This document shows, piece after piece, positions 59,940 through 64,000 of a stretch of DNA of 64,000 nucleotides (positions are counted from its first letter, which is position 1; each line of letters starts with the position of its first letter). The DNA is from Coffea arabica (Eukaryota > Streptophyta > Magnoliopsida > Gentianales > Rubiaceae), in the NCBI RefSeq assembly GCF_036785885.1, contig NC_092329.1, forward strand, positions 9,548,001 through 9,612,000, written 5' to 3'. The notes beneath the pieces are model-generated. The model was given only the letters and a program-made list of their open reading frames with translations, had not been told where the DNA came from and made no database searches. Made by a program: the position numbers and the translations under genes.

Positions 59940-60717
59940 GTAAGTGCTCATCTCTGGCAGTAAAATGGCCAAGATCGACTTGGAAATTTGTTATCCTGAA
60001 TTGATAAGGGGACGAAATCTGAGCTTCCAATTGCAAACTTCAATCACTCTTTAAAGATAATGGAAGTCTGGAACTAAATTATGTTGCAGTCAGTTTTCAG
60101 ATTTTGACTGAGTTTCTGTTATCTAAGCCATAATAGCCATTTGTAATTTGAATTTTCAAGACAATTTGCCATTATGTATTCTTTTCAATTTGAATGATTT
60201 CTGATTTCTGGTTTCTGCATTCAGTTCATTGTGACTTGTGAAATGTGAACTTGAAAAGTGTGTGTTAGTGTTACTTTGAATAACTTGTAGTTGTATTGTA
60301 TATTGGCAGTTGGTACTTGGTACTCCAGATTTGTATTTGCTGGATTTTGGCATTTGTAATGTGTGTGTAATAATTTGGATGTTGATTTCCTTTGAATTGG
60401 TGTTGTAGGCTTGTAGCCTGTAAGTTTGCAATTAGAATTAGTTTGCAATTAGCCTCATAGCCTGTAAGTTGTACGGAAGCAGCGTTGCAAACTTAAGCTG
60501 ATAACAGGGTATTATTATCTTTTTTTTAAATAGATGAATTCGGTTTAACCGAATTCATTATCGTTTTCGAATTTGAAATCGGTTGCGGAATGAATTCGGT
60601 TATGCTCAATTCGGAATTGAAAACGGTTTAAATTTTTACAGGTAGAATAACCGAATTCATCGAATTCAGTGCACCGAATTACCGAATTTGCACCGAATGT
60701 ACACCCCTAATTTGTAC

Positions 60718-61957
60718 TAATATGTACTCAAACAAAAGAGAAAACAAAAAAAAGAAATGCGAAAAGGACAAGGCCAGAAATTGTTGGCAGGGGAAGAGTC
60801 GCTGACTCCCTGAAGATTGGAGAGAAAAGGGGAAAAAGAAAATTAAAGAGCATCATTTTTCGAGCTCGTCGTTGGTGTTCTCTTGGCTTCACTCCTCTGC
60901 CCACATCTTTCTTCTCAAAAACCCAACAAAATCCGTAAGTGATTCATGAATGCCCATTAGTTAATCAATTAATCTTATCTTTTTTGCTTGTTCTGTGCTT
61001 TATTCTGATCTTCCTTTCCGAAGGAAAGAAAGGAAAAAAATCGTTGCACTTTGCTTCTAATGTACTTATAATTTGTATACGTTGTGTGCTTATTTGTTTG
61101 CCTAATCTAAAGGTTGGATTTTCAGCATGATTTGTGTTGATTTTTGGGAAGGGCTTGTGTGTTTGAATTGGGTTTATGATGTTGAATAAAGTAAAGGGTT
61201 CCAACTCACTCAGAGAAGAATGAGAAAATGGAAAACCTGCAAGTTTCTCAGATTAGGAAATAGAAACAAGGGGTTGTATGTTCCAAAGAATTCAACTTCT
61301 TTTCGTTGCTTTCAGTTTTGAATGCTCTCAGAGTAAGATATTGCAACACATTGTTTGGAATTGGCTAAAAAGATTTGCCCTCTGAATTAACTGGATAGGT
61401 ATCTGGCAATGTCCAATATTTTCGAGAAAGTTGTAACCAGAAAGCTTGAGCTTCTGGGGAGTGAAAGAATGTGATCTGACTGACTTAAAGCTGCTAGTGA
61501 TATTACCTACATTCCAAGTGTTTGGATTTTTTCTTTCTTGAGCCTGCAAGAGGAAATTTTTGATCAATCTCAAAGTTTTCTCAAATTTTGGTCGTTTCAA
61601 TTAGAAATACTCCGTCAAATCTCAATTTGGTTGACCATAACAGATAAACAATGAAATTGTCAAGATGGTCGCTTACAAAATATTGCAAAGTAAGGAAGTG
61701 ATATAAACAAGAGATAGATCATTTGTTAGACTGCATTAGGCCGTACTGATGTGAGAAATGGTATAGAAAAGAAAGAAAAACATTTTTCGAGATCTATTAC
61801 TATATTTTCCCCTCATCCATGTATGTTTATGTTTTTCTGTAATTAATAAATTGAAATTCTTTTGTCTATTTGTCTCTCTTTCTCTAGACACGCACACGCT
61901 TCACATATTTTTTATATTGGTTTGGCAGGGAATTTTAATTTGACAAAATTGTGCAGA
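60718..61957 (+). promoter_or_regulatory. TBCA promoter, 5' UTR exon and 5' UTR intron
   Basis: A CT-rich leader (about 60860-60934) ends in a strong donor ATCC then GTAAGTG at 60935. The next acceptor TTGTGCAG ends at 61956, one base before the ATG. This implies a 1.02-kb intron in the 5' UTR, a common plant arrangement that often enhances expression. The promoter is squeezed between the hAT end (60709) and this exon. No TATA box was seen. Confidence 0.6.
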
Positions 61958-63680
61958 ATGGCGTCGACAATGAAAAATCTGAAAATAAAGACTTCAACAT
62001 GCAAGCGCATAGTCAAAGAGCTCCATTCCTATGAGAAAGAGGTCGAGAGAGAGGCTGCCAAGGTTGCAGACATGAAGGACAAAGGAGCTGATCCATATGA
62101 TATCAAACAGCAGGTCCTGCATTAGTTCTAATCATATAGTGGTTTCTTACAGCACATGTCATGTCAATTTAGAGAAGGTGGTATCAGACTTAGCAGAGTG
62201 CCTTTTAGTCATTATGTAAAAACAAATAATCTTTATTGTTTATCACAAAGTTGAGGAAAGAAAAAGGAAGATAAGGGATGACATGCCATATGTTGTCGTC
62301 GAGTATTACTCATAACAAGCTTAATCTCCCATAAGGAAAGTTAAACAGAACAAAAATGGAGATCCTTACATCAAAAGAGAAATGCCTTGAAGAGTGATGA
62401 AAGATGATAGGTTGCCAGATAGTCATTCGATCCAAAATTCACTTGAATAAGCTAATGACATAATAGTTTTGAGAGTTAACATGTTCGGGAATTTTTGTCT
62501 ACCTAATACGGGCCAAAATCATGTCTTCCTTTTATGGAAGGCAGTGGGAAACTTCAAATTAGGTTTAGAAACCATTCCTTCTTTTGAGACTTTTGTTGCT
62601 GCATCATTTACTGCAATCCTCTTGAATAAAGTGTTAGATCAATGATTTCAAGTTTGGTCCTAAAAGTAGTCATTGAGGAACTATTTTACTCTGTCCTGCA
62701 CATTTTTTTGTATCTGTAGTCTGGAGGGGATGCACGTGAATGCTGTTTAGTTTTTCCTTCTTACTTGCTCCTATGCAGTTAGTTTACTTTCTGGATCACT
62801 GCCTTTGACTATAAATCTTTAGCCTTTTGGTTGGACCAGATAATCAGGAAAATTCACAATTCTGCCCTCTTGCAGGTGAACCTCAACAATAAGTGGTGAT
62901 CTAGATTTTTTTTAATAGTAAAAGTACTAAAGCTGTCTGGTTTGGGAACTGACCCAATTTTTGGTTATTGTAGCCTGATAATACCAATCAAGGCTTTTCT
63001 AGGAGCTATTCAAGATCCTACCCATTATTAAAGACTCTAGTCATAAAATACTCTAGTCATAAAAGGCCCCCACTTCCCTCCTTTCTGTAATGCAATGATG
63101 GTTTGTTCCAATTTGCAAATGTTAAAGCCAGTTATGACTGTTAAGAAGGAAAATGAGGGACAAATATTATTTCAGTCTTTCTTCACAAAGTCAAGTTAGC
63201 AATTGGAAGCACTACTTGTATTGCAATTGAGGAAAAAATCATTGTGTATGCAAGTGTTTTTTGAGTATATTAGTTCAAACTCTAACTTTATACCCTTAAT
63301 TTGTTCTTTGCATTGAGGATGGGTGTGTACGTCGTTTGATGCATGGCATAGTTGTAAGCTTTTTTAGCTGGATATATCTATTATGCAGAGTGGGTCTTTA
63401 AATTGTTCTGGTGACTTGACTCTTAAGGGTGGCCTGACTGCTTGAAGCTTGCTTTTGATCAGTGAGACAGTTTTTACATGACAGTTAACAGATAGAAGCT
63501 GCGAAACTTGCTGTTTGAATTTTTCTCTAATATTTCTTTCTTTTGTAGTAGAGTATCCTATTATAACGTTCTTGCAATTGATGAATTATGCAGGAAAATG
63601 TGCTTGCTGAATCTAGGATGATGATTCCTGATTGCCACAAGCGTCTAGAAGCTGCCTTGGCTGACCTGAAAAATATTCTG
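61958..63680 (+). CDS. TBCA: Tubulin-folding cofactor A (partial, 3' end outside window)
   Basis: This is the homologue of the small three-helix cofactor that holds beta-tubulin monomers (Arabidopsis KIESEL). Coding exons 61958-62113 (52 codons) and 63594-63680 (29 codons) join in phase 0. The protein begins MASTMKNLKIKTSTCKRI and includes KELHSYEKEVEREAAK, DKGADPYDIKQQ, ENVLAESRMMIPDCHKRL and LADLKNIL. That is 81 of the usual roughly 110-115 aa; the last exon or exons lie beyond 64000. A GTAGGT donor follows at 63681. The intron 62114-63593 shows nothing else. TBCE is its divergent neighbour. Confidence 0.95.
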
Positions 63681-64000
63681 GTAGGTTATATGTTGATGTT
63701 TAGTGTAACAGCAATTTATTTGAATTAGCTGTAATAATAAGCTGAAGTGCCTAAATGAAGATAACTTCTGCAATTGGGAATATGAAACTGTAAATTTTCT
63801 GTAATTCACTTGCTCCTATGTTGTTGGTGGGATTTGAGTAGAGTAAGATACTAATTTATTTTGGAGATATATGCTTCTTGTCACATGATTTCTTGATTGA
63901 GGTGCTATATTGGAGTGAAATTTATCTTTGCGTCCTGCTTTTGATGGATATTCACTGTTTGTAGCTTGAAAAGTGTTAACTTTGGATTTTGTATGACGCA
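63681..64000 (+). other. TBCA intron, truncated by the window edge
   Basis: It starts with GTAGGTTATATG and is T-rich. No further exon is seen before the end. Confidence 0.75.

Larger units (their letters stand above)
57977..60709 (+). mobile_element. Non-autonomous hAT element between TBCE and TBCA
   Basis: The element is 2733 bp, bounded by the 8-bp duplication ATTTGTAC, with ends TAGGGGTG...CACCCCTA. Both subterminal regions (about 170-190 bp each) are packed with ACCGAATTC / AATTCGGT / AAATCGG motifs in both orientations, the arrangement that binds Ac-type transposases. No transposase (hATC dimerisation domain) is encoded, so it would need enzyme in trans. The interior has a 390-bp tandem duplication and a GC-rich exon-like block. 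Confidence 0.92.

Overview
This is nuclear DNA of a flowering plant, almost certainly a eudicot. The genes are intron-rich with GT/AG splice sites, the intergenic DNA is AT-rich, and the four host proteins match well-known land-plant families. LTR retrotransposons, Mutator-like elements (MULEs), hAT and Tourist-type elements fill the spaces. I cannot name the species.

Layout. Positions 1-3664 hold the 3' part of a Ty3/gypsy chromovirus: an uninterrupted pol frame, a polypurine tract and a 3' LTR. Positions 4597-24158 (minus) hold the gene for SGR2, a DDHD-family phospholipase A1-like protein, which I resolve into 22 coding exons (about 914 aa). Its intron 8 contains a complete Ty1/copia element (12540-17760, plus) with two 304-bp LTRs that look identical, a CTTTC target duplication, and a pol frame broken by one stop and one frameshift.

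Positions about 25.3-42.8 kb are a transposon-rich stretch without an intact host gene. It contains a 795-bp hairpin-rich MULE-like element, a small MITE, and two decayed copies of a class III peroxidase gene. It also contains a 3.7-kb Pack-MULE carrying an F-box fragment, a second MULE nested inside that one, and a sibling of the nested element inserted in one peroxidase pseudogene. Further on are old retroelement debris, an isolated RRM exon and a Tourist-like MITE.

Positions 43150-49545 (plus) encode a two-KH-domain RNA-binding protein with a long Y/G/Q/P-rich tail (8 exons, about 727 aa). Positions 50950-57310 (minus) encode tubulin-folding cofactor E (15 exons, about 556 aa). A 2.7-kb hAT element (57977-60709) follows. 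The window ends inside the gene for tubulin-folding cofactor A (61958 onward, plus).

How the genes relate. TBCE and TBCA act in the same tubulin-folding pathway, and here they are divergent neighbours separated only by the hAT insertion and about 1.9 kb of other DNA. SGR2 (endomembrane and vacuole function in shoot gravitropism) and the KH protein (RNA metabolism) have no evident functional link to them. Exact target-site duplications fix the ends of seven transposable elements, and the insertion order can be read from the nesting.
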